From assembly GCA_046153875.1 (NCBI GenBank), contig JBJXFE010000049.1, positions 1 through 54,452 of the forward strand: a stretch of 54,452 nt of DNA. The letters run 5' to 3'. A program made the position numbers and the translations under genes. Positions 1 through 9,094 of the stretch are shown piece by piece; position 1 is the first letter of the stretch, and each line of letters starts with the position of its first letter. Source of the DNA: JBJXFE01 sp046153875 (lineage in GTDB: Bacteria > Planctomycetota > Phycisphaerae > Phycisphaerales > UBA1924). The notes beneath the pieces were generated by a model that was not told the DNA's origin, did not search any database, and worked only from the letters and a program-made list of their open reading frames with translations.

Positions 1-30
1 CGGAGGACCGGGATCGTGGCAGGGTCTCCC

Positions 31-2559
31 CTACCGCTTCCCCCCGTCCTTGCGGTCCTGCCGGAAGCTGCTCTTGTGCTTATCGCGCGACTTGCTCTTG
101 CGGCTGCGGCGTGAGGAGCCCGTCATCTTGTCGAAGTCAAGGGGCTTGATGCCGCCGCCGCCCGCGTGACCCAGGCCGCCCGCGGCGCCGCCGAGCGCGA
201 GCCTGGGCAGCTTCGACTTGCCACCGGCGCGGCTGGCCGCGTCGTCGATCACGAGGTCGAGCTGGCGGCGGGCGAGGTCCACGGCCGCGACGCGGACGGT
301 GATGAGGTCGCCCATGTTGAACGACCGGCCGGAGCGCTGATCGACCAGGGCGCCGGTGCGCTCGTCGAGCCGCCAGAAGGGCGCGGCGTTGGAGCGGGTC
401 ACGTCGCCGGGCAGGTCTTCCTTCTTGATGAAGCCGTCGGCGAGGTACTTGTCGATCTGCACGAAGACGCCGCGGCCGGTGACGCCGGTGACGACGCCGC
501 GGAACGACTCGCCGATCTTCTCGGAGAGCAGCTGCAGAACGAGGAACTGGCGCAGTTCGCGCTCGGCGGCCTCGGCGTTCTCCTCGGTCTTGGTGATGTG
601 CCGCCCGATCTCGACGAGCACGGGCTCGGGCGGGCAGCGGGGCGAATCGGCGAGCTTGCGGCCCAGGGCTTTGCGCTCCGCGTCGGACTGCGGGCGGCGG
701 CGGCCGTTGTCGGTGAGCAGGAGGTACGCGAGCAGGGCGCGGTGGACGGTGAGGTCGGCGTAGCGGCGGATCGGGCTGGTGAAGTGGGCGTAGGCGCTCG
801 ACGCGAGGGCGAAGTGCCCGATCAGGGCCGGCGAATACTCGGCCTTCGAGAGCGTCCGCAGCACGGCCATGTGGACGGCCCGCGCGGCGGGGGTACCGCG
901 CGTCGCGTCCACGAGCGATTGGAGCTGCTCGCGCGTCGGGTTCTTCGGGATGGAAAAGCCGGCGACCTTGGCGGCGCGCCGGAGGTTGTCCACGTCGCCG
1001 GGGATCGGCTCGGCGTGGACGCGGCGGAGCAGCGGCACGTCCATCTTCTCGAAGAGGCGGGCGAGCACCTCGTTGGCCTCGACCATGAACATCTCGATGA
1101 GCGTGTGCGTGAAGGCGTCGTCCTCGCGCTCGGCGTCGATGACGCGCCCGGTCTCGTCGAAGATCAGCACGCACTCGGGCAGCTCGAGCGAGATCATGCC
1201 CTGGCGCTGGCGGCGGCCCTGGATCGCCTTCGCCAGGCGGTTCATCTCGGCGAGGGCTTCGAGCAGCGGCGGCGTGTAGCTCGGCTCGGTCTTGGCGTGT
1301 TTCTTCGCTTCGTCCGGGTTGCCGTCGATGAGGGCCTGGGCCTCGAGATAGGTGAGCCGCTTGGCCGAGCGGATGATGGTCGAGGCGCATCCCTCGGTGC
1401 GGATGTTGCCGTCCTTGTCGTACGTCATGAAGGCGGACTTGCAGAAGCGCGGGACGGCCTCCTGCAGCGAGCAGATACCGTTGGAGAGGACCTCGGGGAG
1501 CATGGGGATGACGAGGCGCGGGAGGTAGACGCTGTTGCCGCGCTCCTTGGCCTCGTCGTCGAGGTCCGAGCCGGGCGGGATGAAGTGGGCGACGTCGGCG
1601 ATGTGGACGCCCAGCTCCCACCCGTCGCGGGTGCGGCGGATGCTGATCGCGTCGTCGTAGTCCTTGGCGTCCGGCGGGTCGATGGTGAGGATAAAATCAC
1701 CGGTCAGATCGCGGCGTTCGAGCCCGTCGCGGTCTTTCCAGGGCGAGTTCGGGTCACGCGCGCGGTGCGCGGTCCAGGCGGCGACCTCCTCGTCGAAGAC
1801 CGCCGCGGCGGCGCGGGCCTGATCGACGCAGGCCTCGGGGAACTCGCCGGGGAGCCCGAACGCGGCGATGACCGCCTGGGTCTCGACGTCGGGGCGGCCG
1901 GCCTCGCCCAGCACGCGGACGATCACGCCCTCGCCCAGCTCGTTGCCCGAGGGGTACTCGGTGATCTCGATGGCGACCTTGTCGCCCGCCTTGGCGTTCT
2001 TGGATTCGGCGTCGCGCACGACGATCGGGGCGGTCAGCTCGCGGCCGTCCGGGTAGACGAGCCACTGGGCGCCGCGGCGGACGAGCTCGCCGGTGAACTG
2101 GGCGCGCTTGCGCTCGACCACATCGATGACGGCGCCGGAGAAACTCGGGCCGGACGCGCCCGAGCCCCCACCACCACCACGGTTCTCGCGGTCGCGGCGG
2201 ACGCGGACGCGGACGCGGTCGCCCGAGAGCGCGTCGCCGGTGGCGTCGGGCGGGATGAAGACGTCGCCCTCGGCGGCGGATGAGTCGAGGCGGACGAAAC
2301 CGAACCCGCGCGGGTTCTTCTTGAACACGCCTTCGAGGACGCCCTCGGATTCCTTGATCATGCCGGCGAGCGACGGGAGCGAGACGAGCCCGCCGGGGCT
2401 GATGTGAACGACACCCTCGTCGGCCATGTCGCGGACGGCGCGGGCGAAGTCCTCGGGCTCGTCGATGCCCAGGTCCTGGGCGAGCTGCTCGAGCTTCCGG
2501 GGCGAGTAGGTCTTGTGCTGAAGATGATCGAGCAGACGCAGGCGGTAGCGGAGCGACAT
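31..2559 (-). CDS. rnr: Ribonuclease R
   Basis: Predicted 3'-5' exoribonuclease of the RNase II/R family, 842 aa, cytoplasmic, for processive decay of structured RNA. An N-terminal winged-helix-like segment covers residues 1-65. A cold-shock domain begins near residue 75 (VFKKNPRGFGFVRLD) and a second one follows. The RNB catalytic core holds the metal-binding motif DPPDAKDYDDA near residue 292. An S1 domain lies near 686-760 (GVVTGVTGRGVFVQI). The last about 30 residues are rich in Lys, Arg and Ser, as in many RNase R proteins. The ATG at 2559 has no clear Shine-Dalgarno. A TATCCT hexamer lies only 8 nt upstream, so the transcript may have almost no leader. The full RNB-S1 architecture makes the call very secure; RNase II is less likely because of the helix-turn-helix and basic tail. 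Confidence 0.97.
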   Translation of the reverse strand: MSLRYRLRLLDHLQHKTYSPRKLEQLAQDLGIDEPEDFARAVRDMADEGVVHISPGGLVSLPSLAGMIKESEGVLEGVFKKNPRGFGFVRLDSSAAEGDVFIPPDATGDALSGDRVRVRVRRDRENRGGGGGSGASGPSFSGAVIDVVERKRAQFTGELVRRGAQWLVYPDGRELTAPIVVRDAESKNAKAGDKVAIEITEYPSGNELGEGVIVRVLGEAGRPDVETQAVIAAFGLPGEFPEACVDQARAAAAVFDEEVAAWTAHRARDPNSPWKDRDGLERRDLTGDFILTIDPPDAKDYDDAISIRRTRDGWELGVHIADVAHFIPPGSDLDDEAKERGNSVYLPRLVIPMLPEVLSNGICSLQEAVPRFCKSAFMTYDKDGNIRTEGCASTIIRSAKRLTYLEAQALIDGNPDEAKKHAKTEPSYTPPLLEALAEMNRLAKAIQGRRQRQGMISLELPECVLIFDETGRVIDAEREDDAFTHTLIEMFMVEANEVLARLFEKMDVPLLRRVHAEPIPGDVDNLRRAAKVAGFSIPKNPTREQLQSLVDATRGTPAARAVHMAVLRTLSKAEYSPALIGHFALASSAYAHFTSPIRRYADLTVHRALLAYLLLTDNGRRRPQSDAERKALGRKLADSPRCPPEPVLVEIGRHITKTEENAEAAERELRQFLVLQLLSEKIGESFRGVVTGVTGRGVFVQIDKYLADGFIKKEDLPGDVTRSNAAPFWRLDERTGALVDQRSGRSFNMGDLITVRVAAVDLARRQLDLVIDDAASRAGGKSKLPRLALGGAAGGLGHAGGGGIKPLDFDKMTGSSRRSRKSKSRDKHKSSFRQDRKDGGKR

Positions 2560-2567
2560 GAAGGGTC

Positions 2568-2573
2568 AGGATA
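2568..2573 (-). promoter_or_regulatory. -10-like element close to the rnr start
   Basis: On the minus strand TATCCT is followed by 8 nt and then the rnr ATG. Transcription starting about 7 nt downstream would give a leaderless or nearly leaderless mRNA. No -35 consensus is obvious. Confidence 0.35.
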
Positions 2574-2587
2574 GGGCGGCGGGGATG

Positions 2588-2615
2588 AAAAAACCCGGGG
2601 ACCGAGCCCCGGGTT
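2588..2615 (-). terminator. Intrinsic terminator downstream of the P-domain-like protein gene
   Basis: Read on the minus strand, a 9-bp stem (AACCCGGGG/CCCCGGGTT, 6-nt loop) is followed by six T. It lies about 75 nt after the stop at 2690 and before the rnr promoter. Confidence 0.8.
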
Positions 2616-2669
2616 CTGCTTGTTCGTCACGCGCGCTTACGGGTCGGCGAGAGAGCCGATCCTACCCAG

Positions 2670-2685
2670 CTCCGTCTCTCCGTCT
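2670..2685. repeat. Short 8-nt tandem repeat (CTCCGTCT x2)
   Basis: Two perfect copies of CTCCGTCT lie just beyond the stop codon of the adjacent minus-strand gene. It is one of several period-8 repeats next to the ends of tagged secreted-protein genes. Confidence 0.6.
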
Positions 2686-2689
2686 CGCC

Positions 2690-3427
2690 TTATGGGGGGC
2701 ACCCCAGCACGTACTTGCCCTGGTAGCAACCGAAGTCGGCAACGGTGAGCGTGCCGCTCGCGTTGCAGTCGGCGTACATGTCGCCCAGGACGTACTTGCC
2801 CTGGAAGCAGCCGAAATCGGCGACGGTAAGGTTGCCGCTCAGGTTGCAGTCCGGGTAGCAGCCCGACCCGTCGAGCACCAGCGAGAAGACCATGATCGTT
2901 CCCACGTCGGCGTTCGCGTTGTCGTTCACGGACAGCCGCCAGGTCCCGGCGCTGTTCAGGCCGTTGAACGCCGCGAGCGGCGACTCGGGCTTCCAGTCCC
3001 CGGACACCTGGAAGATCCCCGGGAAGGCCACCCCGGGCACGTCGTACGTCATCGCCGCCGCGTCGGTCAGGTTGAAGAGCACGGCCGTCGTGCCGTAGTC
3101 GAACTCGTTGAACCCGCAGGCGGTGGCCGGGTTGCCCGCGCGGTCCACGAGCGTGACCGTCGTTCCGGAGCCGACCTTGGTCAGGGTGAACTTGAGGTCC
3201 GCCTGCCAGGTGTGCAGGATGTGGACGCCGACCTGGGCGTTGCCGATGGTGAAACTGTCGCCGACGATGATGTCGATGGTCGCCGGTGCGCCCGGCGGCG
3301 ACGAGAGGCAGTCGCCCAGCCCCGCGTCGGGCACCGCGACGGGCCCGAACGCCGTGTACGTGGGGCGCGCCGACGCCGCCCCCACCGCCGCGAGCACGAC
3401 CGCGGCCGCTGTCATCCCTCCACGCAT
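2690..3427 (-). CDS. Secreted protein with P-domain-like fold and dockerin-like C-terminal tag
   Basis: 245 aa from the ATG at 3427, chosen because AGGAG lies 7 nt upstream, the same arrangement as in neighbouring genes. An in-frame ATG at 3451 and longer forms lack this. The N-terminus is a signal peptide (MTAAAVVLAAVGAASA). The middle resembles a proprotein-convertase P / Homo B beta-sandwich, with GTWRLSVNDNANADVGTI followed by a strand ending in LVLDG. The C-terminal about 55 residues are two copies of a 26-residue EF-hand-like repeat (DCNxSGxLTVADFGCFQG) and end in GCPP. The P-domain would be a folding or carbohydrate/protein-binding module, and no protease domain is present. Function unknown; presumably surface-located. 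Confidence 0.85.
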   Translation of the reverse strand: MRGGMTAAAVVLAAVGAASARPTYTAFGPVAVPDAGLGDCLSSPPGAPATIDIIVGDSFTIGNAQVGVHILHTWQADLKFTLTKVGSGTTVTLVDRAGNPATACGFNEFDYGTTAVLFNLTDAAAMTYDVPGVAFPGIFQVSGDWKPESPLAAFNGLNSAGTWRLSVNDNANADVGTIMVFSLVLDGSGCYPDCNLSGNLTVADFGCFQGKYVLGDMYADCNASGTLTVADFGCYQGKYVLGCPP

Positions 3428-3583
3428 GACTGATCTCCTGTTGGGCTTCATCACGCCCCCGGGGGCGCGCCGACCACGCGTCGCGCGCTCCGCCGCGGCC
3501 GCAAACCGCCGAGCCCGGAACCCGATCGCGCTCAGAATACCGGAAACGGCCCGAACCACAAGGGGCAATCCGTCCGACCGACG

Positions 3584-3612
3584 AAAAAACCCGAGGGCCG
3601 AGCCCCCGGGTT
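3584..3612 (-). terminator. Intrinsic terminator downstream of the FG-GAP protein gene
   Basis: On the minus strand a 10-bp stem with one mismatch (AACCCGAGGG against CCCCCGGGTT, 5-nt loop) is followed by six T. It is a near copy of the terminator at 2588-2615, and the similarity continues into the flanking sequence. Confidence 0.8.
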
Positions 3613-3637
3613 CTGGTTGTGCGTCACGCGCGCTCAC

Positions 3638-3658
3638 GGTCGGCTCGGAGAGCCGACC
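3638..3658. repeat. Hairpin element GGTCGGCTC-gga-GAGCCGACC
   Basis: Perfect 9-bp inverted repeat with a 3-nt loop. Diverged versions occur at about 2640-2663 and 6498-6522, each in the 3' region of a tagged secreted-protein gene. Confidence 0.6.
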
Positions 3659-3700
3659 CTACTCAAACCGGCCGACCCGTCGCGGAGCGCTGGACTACGC

Positions 3701-3732
3701 GATCCCTTGGTCCCTTTGTCCCTCAGTCCCTT
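3701..3732. repeat. Degenerate 8-nt tandem repeat (GRTCCCTT-like x4)
   Basis: Units GATCCCTT, GGTCCCTT, TGTCCCTC and AGTCCCTT follow each other with no gap. On the minus strand this is AAGGGAYC, a rotation of the GGGATCAA unit found at 38341 and 52242. It lies 4 nt beyond the stop of the FG-GAP protein gene. Confidence 0.65.
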
Positions 3733-3736
3733 GCCT

Positions 3737-5191
3737 CTACGGACATCCGAGGACGTACTTGCCCTGGAAGCAGCCGAAGTCGCCGACGGTGAGCGACCCG
3801 CTGCCGTTGCAGTCGGCGTAGGGGTCGCCCAGGACGAACTTGCCCTGGAAGCACCCGAAGTCGGCCACGGTCAGGCTGCCGCTCGTGTTGCAGTCGGCGT
3901 AACAGGGCGGCGCCGGGCAACTCTGGCGGATGAAGACCTTCCACCCCGTGCAGAGGCCCATGAAGATGTCGAGGCACCCGTCGTTGTTGATGTCCACGAA
4001 GACGAAGTCGTGGGGCTGAATGTTGATGTTCTGGTTCGAGGAGTACGGGTCGGTGAAGTTGCCGTTCCCGTCGTTGCGGAGCAGGGCGAAGTTCCCGCCG
4101 GTGCCGCAGTTCTCGATGTCCACATCGATGGGGCCGACGCCCAGGTCCACGTCGCCGTCGTTGTCGATGTCCGCGTAGTGCGAGCTCCCCCCGAAGCCGT
4201 TGGTGCGCGGGCTGGTGAGGTTGCCGGACGTCCAGGAGATGCTGTTCGGCCCGTTGACGGTCGCTTTCTTGATCTGGTCCTGCGGGTCCTGGATGACGAA
4301 GAGGTCCCACGTGGGGCCGGGGTCGATGCGCTCGGAGGCGACCATGTACGGCGAGCTGGTCCCCGGGACCTCGTGGAACTGCGTGGTGTTGAACACGCCG
4401 CTCCCGTTGTTCCAGAGGATGAACACGCCGACGTCGAACGGGCTCTGGCCGAAGAGGGTCGTGACCTTGATGAGGTCCAGGTCGCCGTCGAGGTCGAAGT
4501 CGCGCATTTCGGTGGCGGTCCCGAAGCCGGAGTTGGCGTAGTTGCCCAGGCGAGCCGCGGTCTGGTCCGTGAAGTTTCCGCTGCCGTCGTTGATGAGCAT
4601 GAAGTCGGTGTCGCCGTTGTACACGACGAAGTGGAGGTCGAGGTCGAGGTCGCCGTCCAGGTCGCCGGCCGACACCGAGCACGCCATGGTCAGGTTCGGC
4701 GTGCCCACGATCGGCGGGATGCGGGCCGATTCGTCGGCGAGCCCGAGCCAGGCGCCACCCGCGTCGTCACCGCGGTTGCGGTAGTACCGCGGCGGGTCCT
4801 GGAAGGTGCTCGCGAAGACGATGTCGAGCCAGGTGTCGCCGTCGAAGTCCGCGATCACGAGGTCGCGGCAGTCCATGTGGTTGAGGATGAACCCGGGGGC
4901 GTACAGGGCCGTGCGGTCCTTGAGAACGCCGTTGTCGTTCATCAGGAGCAGCGCCTGGCGCGGCCCCTGGTTCGTGAACGGGATCTTGCGCCCGACAACG
5001 ATGTCCATGCGGCCGTCCTTGTCGAGGTCGGCGGCCCGCATGTCCTTTTCCTGGTTGTCGGACATCGTGACGGTGGTGAGCTGCAAGCGCGACGCGGTCT
5101 CGTCGCTGAAAGTGAGCCACTGGGCCTGCGCGGCCGCGCCGAACCCGGCCAAGGCCGCCGCGACCGCCAGAACCCTGACGCGATTCGCCAT
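3737..5191 (-). CDS. Secreted FG-GAP/VCBS repeat protein with dockerin-like C-terminal tag
   Basis: 484 aa with an N-terminal signal peptide ending near AAAQAQ. The start is fixed by AGGAG 7 nt before the ATG. Residues about 45-420 contain successive FG-GAP/VCBS beta-propeller blades with calcium-binding DxDxDGxxD loops, for example ADLDKDGRMDIVV, ADFDGDTWLDIVF, RDFDLDGDLDLIK, ADIDNDGDVDLGV and VDINNDGCLDIFM. The C-terminus is the two-repeat Cys-containing tag shared with six other genes here. Such propellers generally mediate extracellular binding. The 3' end and terminator region are closely similar to those of the gene at 2690, which suggests duplication of the 3' cassette. Specific ligand unknown. 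Confidence 0.9.
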   Translation of the reverse strand: MANRVRVLAVAAALAGFGAAAQAQWLTFSDETASRLQLTTVTMSDNQEKDMRAADLDKDGRMDIVVGRKIPFTNQGPRQALLLMNDNGVLKDRTALYAPGFILNHMDCRDLVIADFDGDTWLDIVFASTFQDPPRYYRNRGDDAGGAWLGLADESARIPPIVGTPNLTMACSVSAGDLDGDLDLDLHFVVYNGDTDFMLINDGSGNFTDQTAARLGNYANSGFGTATEMRDFDLDGDLDLIKVTTLFGQSPFDVGVFILWNNGSGVFNTTQFHEVPGTSSPYMVASERIDPGPTWDLFVIQDPQDQIKKATVNGPNSISWTSGNLTSPRTNGFGGSSHYADIDNDGDVDLGVGPIDVDIENCGTGGNFALLRNDGNGNFTDPYSSNQNINIQPHDFVFVDINNDGCLDIFMGLCTGWKVFIRQSCPAPPCYADCNTSGSLTVADFGCFQGKFVLGDPYADCNGSGSLTVGDFGCFQGKYVLGCP

Positions 5192-5361
5192 CGCTGATCT
5201 CCTGATTCGATCGACACTTCGACCCGACGCCCGCGGGGGCGCTGACCGTGCCCAGATAGCCTACCGCAGCGCCGCGGCTTTGCCAACTTTATTCGGACCG
5301 ACGGGCTCTCGTGCAGCAATGATCGGGAACTGATCGGGATCGGTGCGGTCCCGGCCGGCAC

Positions 5362-5367
5362 TACAAT
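5362..5367 (+). promoter_or_regulatory. -10 element at the pyrB start
   Basis: TACAAT is followed by 6 nt and then the in-frame GTG at 5374. No Shine-Dalgarno precedes either candidate start, which suggests a leaderless mRNA beginning at or next to the GTG. Confidence 0.45.
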
Positions 5368-5373
5368 CCGGGC

Positions 5374-6411
5374 GTGGGATCGCCCGCACGCACGATGACG
5401 AAACCCAAGCCGACGAAGGGCCCCGTCCCCGGGTCCGATCGGGCGTGGACGCGGCGTTCGCTCACGGGGCTGCGCGGGTTGAGCGCGTCGGAGCTCCGCG
5501 CGATCCTGGCGCGGGCCCGCGGGTTCGCGGCGTCCGGGGGCGGCGACGACCTGGCCGGGCGGACCGTCGCCACGCTGTTCTTCGAGGATTCAACGCGCAC
5601 GCGGACGAGCTTCACGCTGGCGGCGCAGCGGCTCGGGGCGCGGACCGTGGACGTCTCCGGGTCGGGCACGAGCGTGAACAAAGGGGAGTCCTACGCCGAC
5701 ACGGCGCGGGTCGTCGAGGCGATGGGCGTGGACGCGATCGTGACGCGGGCGAGGCAGGGCGGGGCCGCGGACCTGGTCGCCGAAGCGGTGCGGTGCGCCG
5801 TGGTCAGCGGCGGCGACGGGCGGCACGAGCACCCGACGCAGGGGCTGCTGGATGCGTACGCGCTCGCCGAAGCGCACGGGCGGCTCGACGGGTTCGATCT
5901 TTCGGGGCTCACCGTCGCGATCGTGGGCGACGTGGTCAACTCGCGGGTCGCGCGGTCGGCGATCGCGGGGATGACGGCGCTCGGCGCGGGCGTGGTGTGC
6001 GTGGGCCCGCCGGGGCTCGCGCCCGCGTCGCTCGCGTGCCTCGGGTGCGCCGTGTCGGACGACTTTGACGGGGTGCTGGCGGGCGCGGACGCGGTGATGA
6101 TGCTGCGGATCCAGTTCGAGCGTCACGGCGAGGGCGGTGATGCGCCCAAGCCGGCGGGCGGCGAGCCGAAGCGCACGGCGGCGATCGCGTCGATCCGCGA
6201 GTATCGCGAGCTCTTCGCGCTGACCGAGGCCCGTGCGGCCCGCATGAAGCCCGGGGCCTTCGTCATGCACCCGGGGCCGATCAACCGCGGGCTGGAACTC
6301 GACGGGGTCGTGGCGGACGGCCCGAGGTCGATCATCCTGCGGCAGGTGGCGCTGGGGGTGCCGGTGCGGATGGCGGCGCTGGCACTGTGCGTGGGGGCGG
6401 CGACCCGATGA
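5374..6411 (+). CDS. pyrB: Aspartate carbamoyltransferase catalytic subunit
   Basis: Condenses carbamoyl phosphate and aspartate to N-carbamoyl-aspartate in pyrimidine synthesis. 345 aa from the GTG at 5374; an ATG at 5395 (338 aa) is the alternative. Visible motifs are the carbamoyl-phosphate loop FFEDSTRTRTSF (about residue 69), HEHPTQ (about 151), GDVVNSRVARS in the aspartate domain, and HPGPINRG (about 299). The SxNKGES loop of ATCase is present (SVNKGES), which separates it from ornithine carbamoyltransferase. It stands alone: pyrC and pyrI are not adjacent. The GTG lies 6 nt after TACAAT and there is no clear ribosome-binding site. Confidence 0.97.
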   Translation: MGSPARTMTKPKPTKGPVPGSDRAWTRRSLTGLRGLSASELRAILARARGFAASGGGDDLAGRTVATLFFEDSTRTRTSFTLAAQRLGARTVDVSGSGTSVNKGESYADTARVVEAMGVDAIVTRARQGGAADLVAEAVRCAVVSGGDGRHEHPTQGLLDAYALAEAHGRLDGFDLSGLTVAIVGDVVNSRVARSAIAGMTALGAGVVCVGPPGLAPASLACLGCAVSDDFDGVLAGADAVMMLRIQFERHGEGGDAPKPAGGEPKRTAAIASIREYRELFALTEARAARMKPGAFVMHPGPINRGLELDGVVADGPRSIILRQVALGVPVRMAALALCVGAATR

Positions 6412-6414
6412 ACG

Positions 6415-6431
6415 GGACGCGGAGCGCGTCC
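6415..6431 (+). terminator. Hairpin directly after the pyrB stop
   Basis: GGACGCG-gag-CGCGTCC, a perfect 7-bp stem starting 4 nt after the stop. It has no U-tract, so termination is uncertain. A second hairpin (ACGCAGGG/CCCTGCGT, 6462-6484) follows between these convergent genes. Confidence 0.4.
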
Positions 6432-6565
6432 GCGCTCGCGCGGGGGGGAGCCGGGCGAAGTACGCAGGGGCTGAGGCCCTGCGTGCTGCGTGTCGTCCGG
6501 TCGGTTCGGAGGTCCGGTCTACGCCTAGCCGTCGGTGGCGCTCGGGGCTCTGACCGACCCGCCGC

Positions 6566-8842
6566 TCACGGGCACCCAAGGACGTACTTGCCTTGGAAGC
6601 AGCCGAAGTCCGCGACGGTGAGCGACCCGCTCGCGTTGCAGTCGGCGTACATGTCGCCCAGGACGTACTTGCCCTGGAAGCAGCCGAAGTCGGCAACGGT
6701 GAGGTTGCCGCTTTCGTTGCAGTCCGCGTAGCACGGGGCTGCGCACGTCGGTGAGACGACGGCCACGGCGTCCACGCCCGCCTCGGTCATCGAGTTGTTC
6801 CCCGCATCGGTGACGGAGAGGCGCAGGCGGACCTGGGCGGTCGGCGCGACGAAGTCGCTCACGCGGAAGGTGTTGGTCCGCCAGCCGCCGGAGCTTGGCG
6901 CGACGGTCTCGACGGTGGTCCACGCCGCGCCGTTGTTGTTGGAGACCTCGACGGTGAGCGCATCGGTCGCGCCCTGGATGCTCAGCAGCCAGCGGGCGTA
7001 AGTGATGTTGGCGTCCGGGTGGCTCGCCAGGTCGATGACCGGCGAGAGGAGGCGTGTCGGCCCGCCGTCCACGTCCTCGTTGGCGCCGTTGCCCGTGACG
7101 AAGGCCATGCCGGAGCCGTCGGCGTCGCCGAGCGCGGCACCCTGCCCTCCGTTCGCGGCGGGCGTGGCGCGGACCCAGGCGCCGGCGGTGAGCGTGGTGT
7201 TGGCGACGGTCCAGCCCTTGTCGGTCTGGAAGTTGTCCTCGAAGACCGTGGTCTGGGAGGACTGGGCGGTGGCGCGGAAGAAGGCGGCGGGGGCGTTGAG
7301 CGGGGCGGTGAACGCGCGCCCGTCATCGGCCAGGGCCCGGGCGTAGTAGCGCACGTCGTCGCCGCACGCCGCCGCGGGGATGGAGCCGGTGAACTGCCCC
7401 TGCCCGGCGGCGTTCATGGCGGTCGGCGTGAACGAGCCGCCGTTGACGCTGACGAAGAGCTGGACGGAGGCGGGATTGATGACGGCGTCGCGCGCGCCGA
7501 TCTGGACGCTGACCGGCGCGGCCTGCCCGGGGGTGAGCGCGCCCGGGGTCTGGGCGAAGTCCAGCTCCAGGACCGAGAGGCGCGTGACGAAGAGCCCGCG
7601 CTCCAGGTCGCTCAGGATGACCGTCCCGCTGGCGAAGTAGGGGTAGCTCCCCCAGTTGCCATTGAAGGACGCGCCGTCATCTTCGGGGCGCGTGTCGATC
7701 CCGGCGACACGGACCGGGCGGAGCGGGTCGGAGAGGTCGAAGACGTGCAGGCCCGAGGTGTAGTTGGACTGGAAGAGGTACCGCCCCTGGGTGTACTGGT
7801 TGTGGTCGATCGAGGCGATGCCGGAGGTCGTGGTGGCGACCATTCTCGGAGCACTGAGGTTGCTGATGTCGAAGATGCGGGTCAGGGAGTAGGGAACTTC
7901 GCCCGTGAACCACCCGCCGCCCGAGCCCGGGCCGTCGAGCTCGTCGTCGAGGTACAGGTACTTCTTGTCCGGCGAGGTCCAGCCCTGGTGGGCGTAGACC
8001 CCGCCCGGGAACGGCGTGCTCGAGAGCGTGACCGGCGCAGCCTTGTTCGTGACGTCAACGATCGCCACTCCGCTCCCCGTCACGTACAGGAACGCGATCT
8101 CCTTGCCGGCGTACGGGCCGCTCGTGAACGTGGTGATCTGCGCCTCGTGGACGTACTCGTTGGTCCAGCCCGGGCCGGAGAAGGCGGGGGCGGCCGGGTT
8201 CGTGGTATTGACGCACCCGAGCCCGCCGTTGAAGACGTTGCCACCGCAGATGTAAAGGAATCCCGAGGCGTCGTTCTGGAGGAGCGTGTGGCTGGAGCTG
8301 TGCCCGCCGTTGGAGACGTTGCCGACGTGGGTAACGATGCCCGCGTCCACCTGCGAGAGGTTGATGACCTGGATACCGAGCCCGCCCTCACTGGCGGTGT
8401 AGGCGTAGTTGCCGACGACGGCGGTGTCGTGCCAGAGGCTGACCGCGCCGGGGACGACGGCGAGGATCACGGGGTTCGCCGGGTCCGTGACTTCCACGAC
8501 GCCCGTGCCCCAAGCGACGCCGATGAGCGCGTATTCGCGGCCCGACGGCGAGGTGTACCCCCAGCAGTCCGCGGCGGTGTGCTGGCTTGATCCCGCGAAG
8601 CCGGGGAAGTTGCTCAGGGGGATCCAGCTCTTGAGGATCACGTTCTGGGCCGTGAACGGGCCGTCGGTCACGCCGCCGGCCGCGTTGCGGTAGATGGGGG
8701 CGATGACCGCGGGCTTGCGGTCGCGGAGCTTCTGGGAGTCCTCGTCGGCGCGTGCCGGCCCCGCGAGCCCAGCGGCCGCGCCCGTGAGCGCGAGAACAAG
8801 GGCGGGGGTACGGGAACGGACGAGCGGATTCGTGCTTGGCAT
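6566..8842 (-). CDS. Secreted choice-of-anchor-B family protein with dockerin-like C-terminal tag
   Basis: 758 aa. The signal peptide spans roughly residues 1-32 (to PARA). Residues about 80-450 match the choice-of-anchor-B / LVIVD-type propeller: VVEVTDPANPVILAVV, HDTAVVGNYAYTASEG, IFDISNLSAPRMVATT and HVFDLSDPLRPVRVAG are successive 'name, value, statement' blades. Residues about 540-700 form a jelly-roll-like segment (FEDNFQTDKGWTV onward). The last 55 residues are the two-repeat tag ending GCP. Choice-of-anchor families are known for attaching to surfaces by interchangeable C-terminal signals, which fits this tag being the local anchor. A GAGGA motif lies 7 nt before the ATG. Confidence 0.88.
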   Translation of the reverse strand: MPSTNPLVRSRTPALVLALTGAAAGLAGPARADEDSQKLRDRKPAVIAPIYRNAAGGVTDGPFTAQNVILKSWIPLSNFPGFAGSSQHTAADCWGYTSPSGREYALIGVAWGTGVVEVTDPANPVILAVVPGAVSLWHDTAVVGNYAYTASEGGLGIQVINLSQVDAGIVTHVGNVSNGGHSSSHTLLQNDASGFLYICGGNVFNGGLGCVNTTNPAAPAFSGPGWTNEYVHEAQITTFTSGPYAGKEIAFLYVTGSGVAIVDVTNKAAPVTLSSTPFPGGVYAHQGWTSPDKKYLYLDDELDGPGSGGGWFTGEVPYSLTRIFDISNLSAPRMVATTTSGIASIDHNQYTQGRYLFQSNYTSGLHVFDLSDPLRPVRVAGIDTRPEDDGASFNGNWGSYPYFASGTVILSDLERGLFVTRLSVLELDFAQTPGALTPGQAAPVSVQIGARDAVINPASVQLFVSVNGGSFTPTAMNAAGQGQFTGSIPAAACGDDVRYYARALADDGRAFTAPLNAPAAFFRATAQSSQTTVFEDNFQTDKGWTVANTTLTAGAWVRATPAANGGQGAALGDADGSGMAFVTGNGANEDVDGGPTRLLSPVIDLASHPDANITYARWLLSIQGATDALTVEVSNNNGAAWTTVETVAPSSGGWRTNTFRVSDFVAPTAQVRLRLSVTDAGNNSMTEAGVDAVAVVSPTCAAPCYADCNESGNLTVADFGCFQGKYVLGDMYADCNASGSLTVADFGCFQGKYVLGCP

Positions 8843-9094
8843 CGGGGCATCCTCGTGGTGGTGACGGCGCTCGGACGGGAATCCGACAACTCCTCCACTC
8901 TAACCCATGTCGCGGCGGTCGCCTAGTCCCGCGCGGAGTCCTGTTGCCGGGCGGCATCGGCGCCGGTGCGCGCCGGCATCGGCGGACGTGGGTGACGGCG
9001 GCGGGGAACCCGGTTTTCAAGGCGGGAACGCGGGTCCGGGGCTTGGCGCGGCTTCCGGGATGGTTCGGCACGCGGATTGTTTGGGAATCACGCG

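Noticed and set aside
166..2283. A plus-strand open frame of about 705 codons opposite rnr
   Set aside because: It is Gly/Ala/Val/Arg/Glu-rich antisense of a clear RNase R gene, with no domain or start signals; the high GC content gives long antisense frames.
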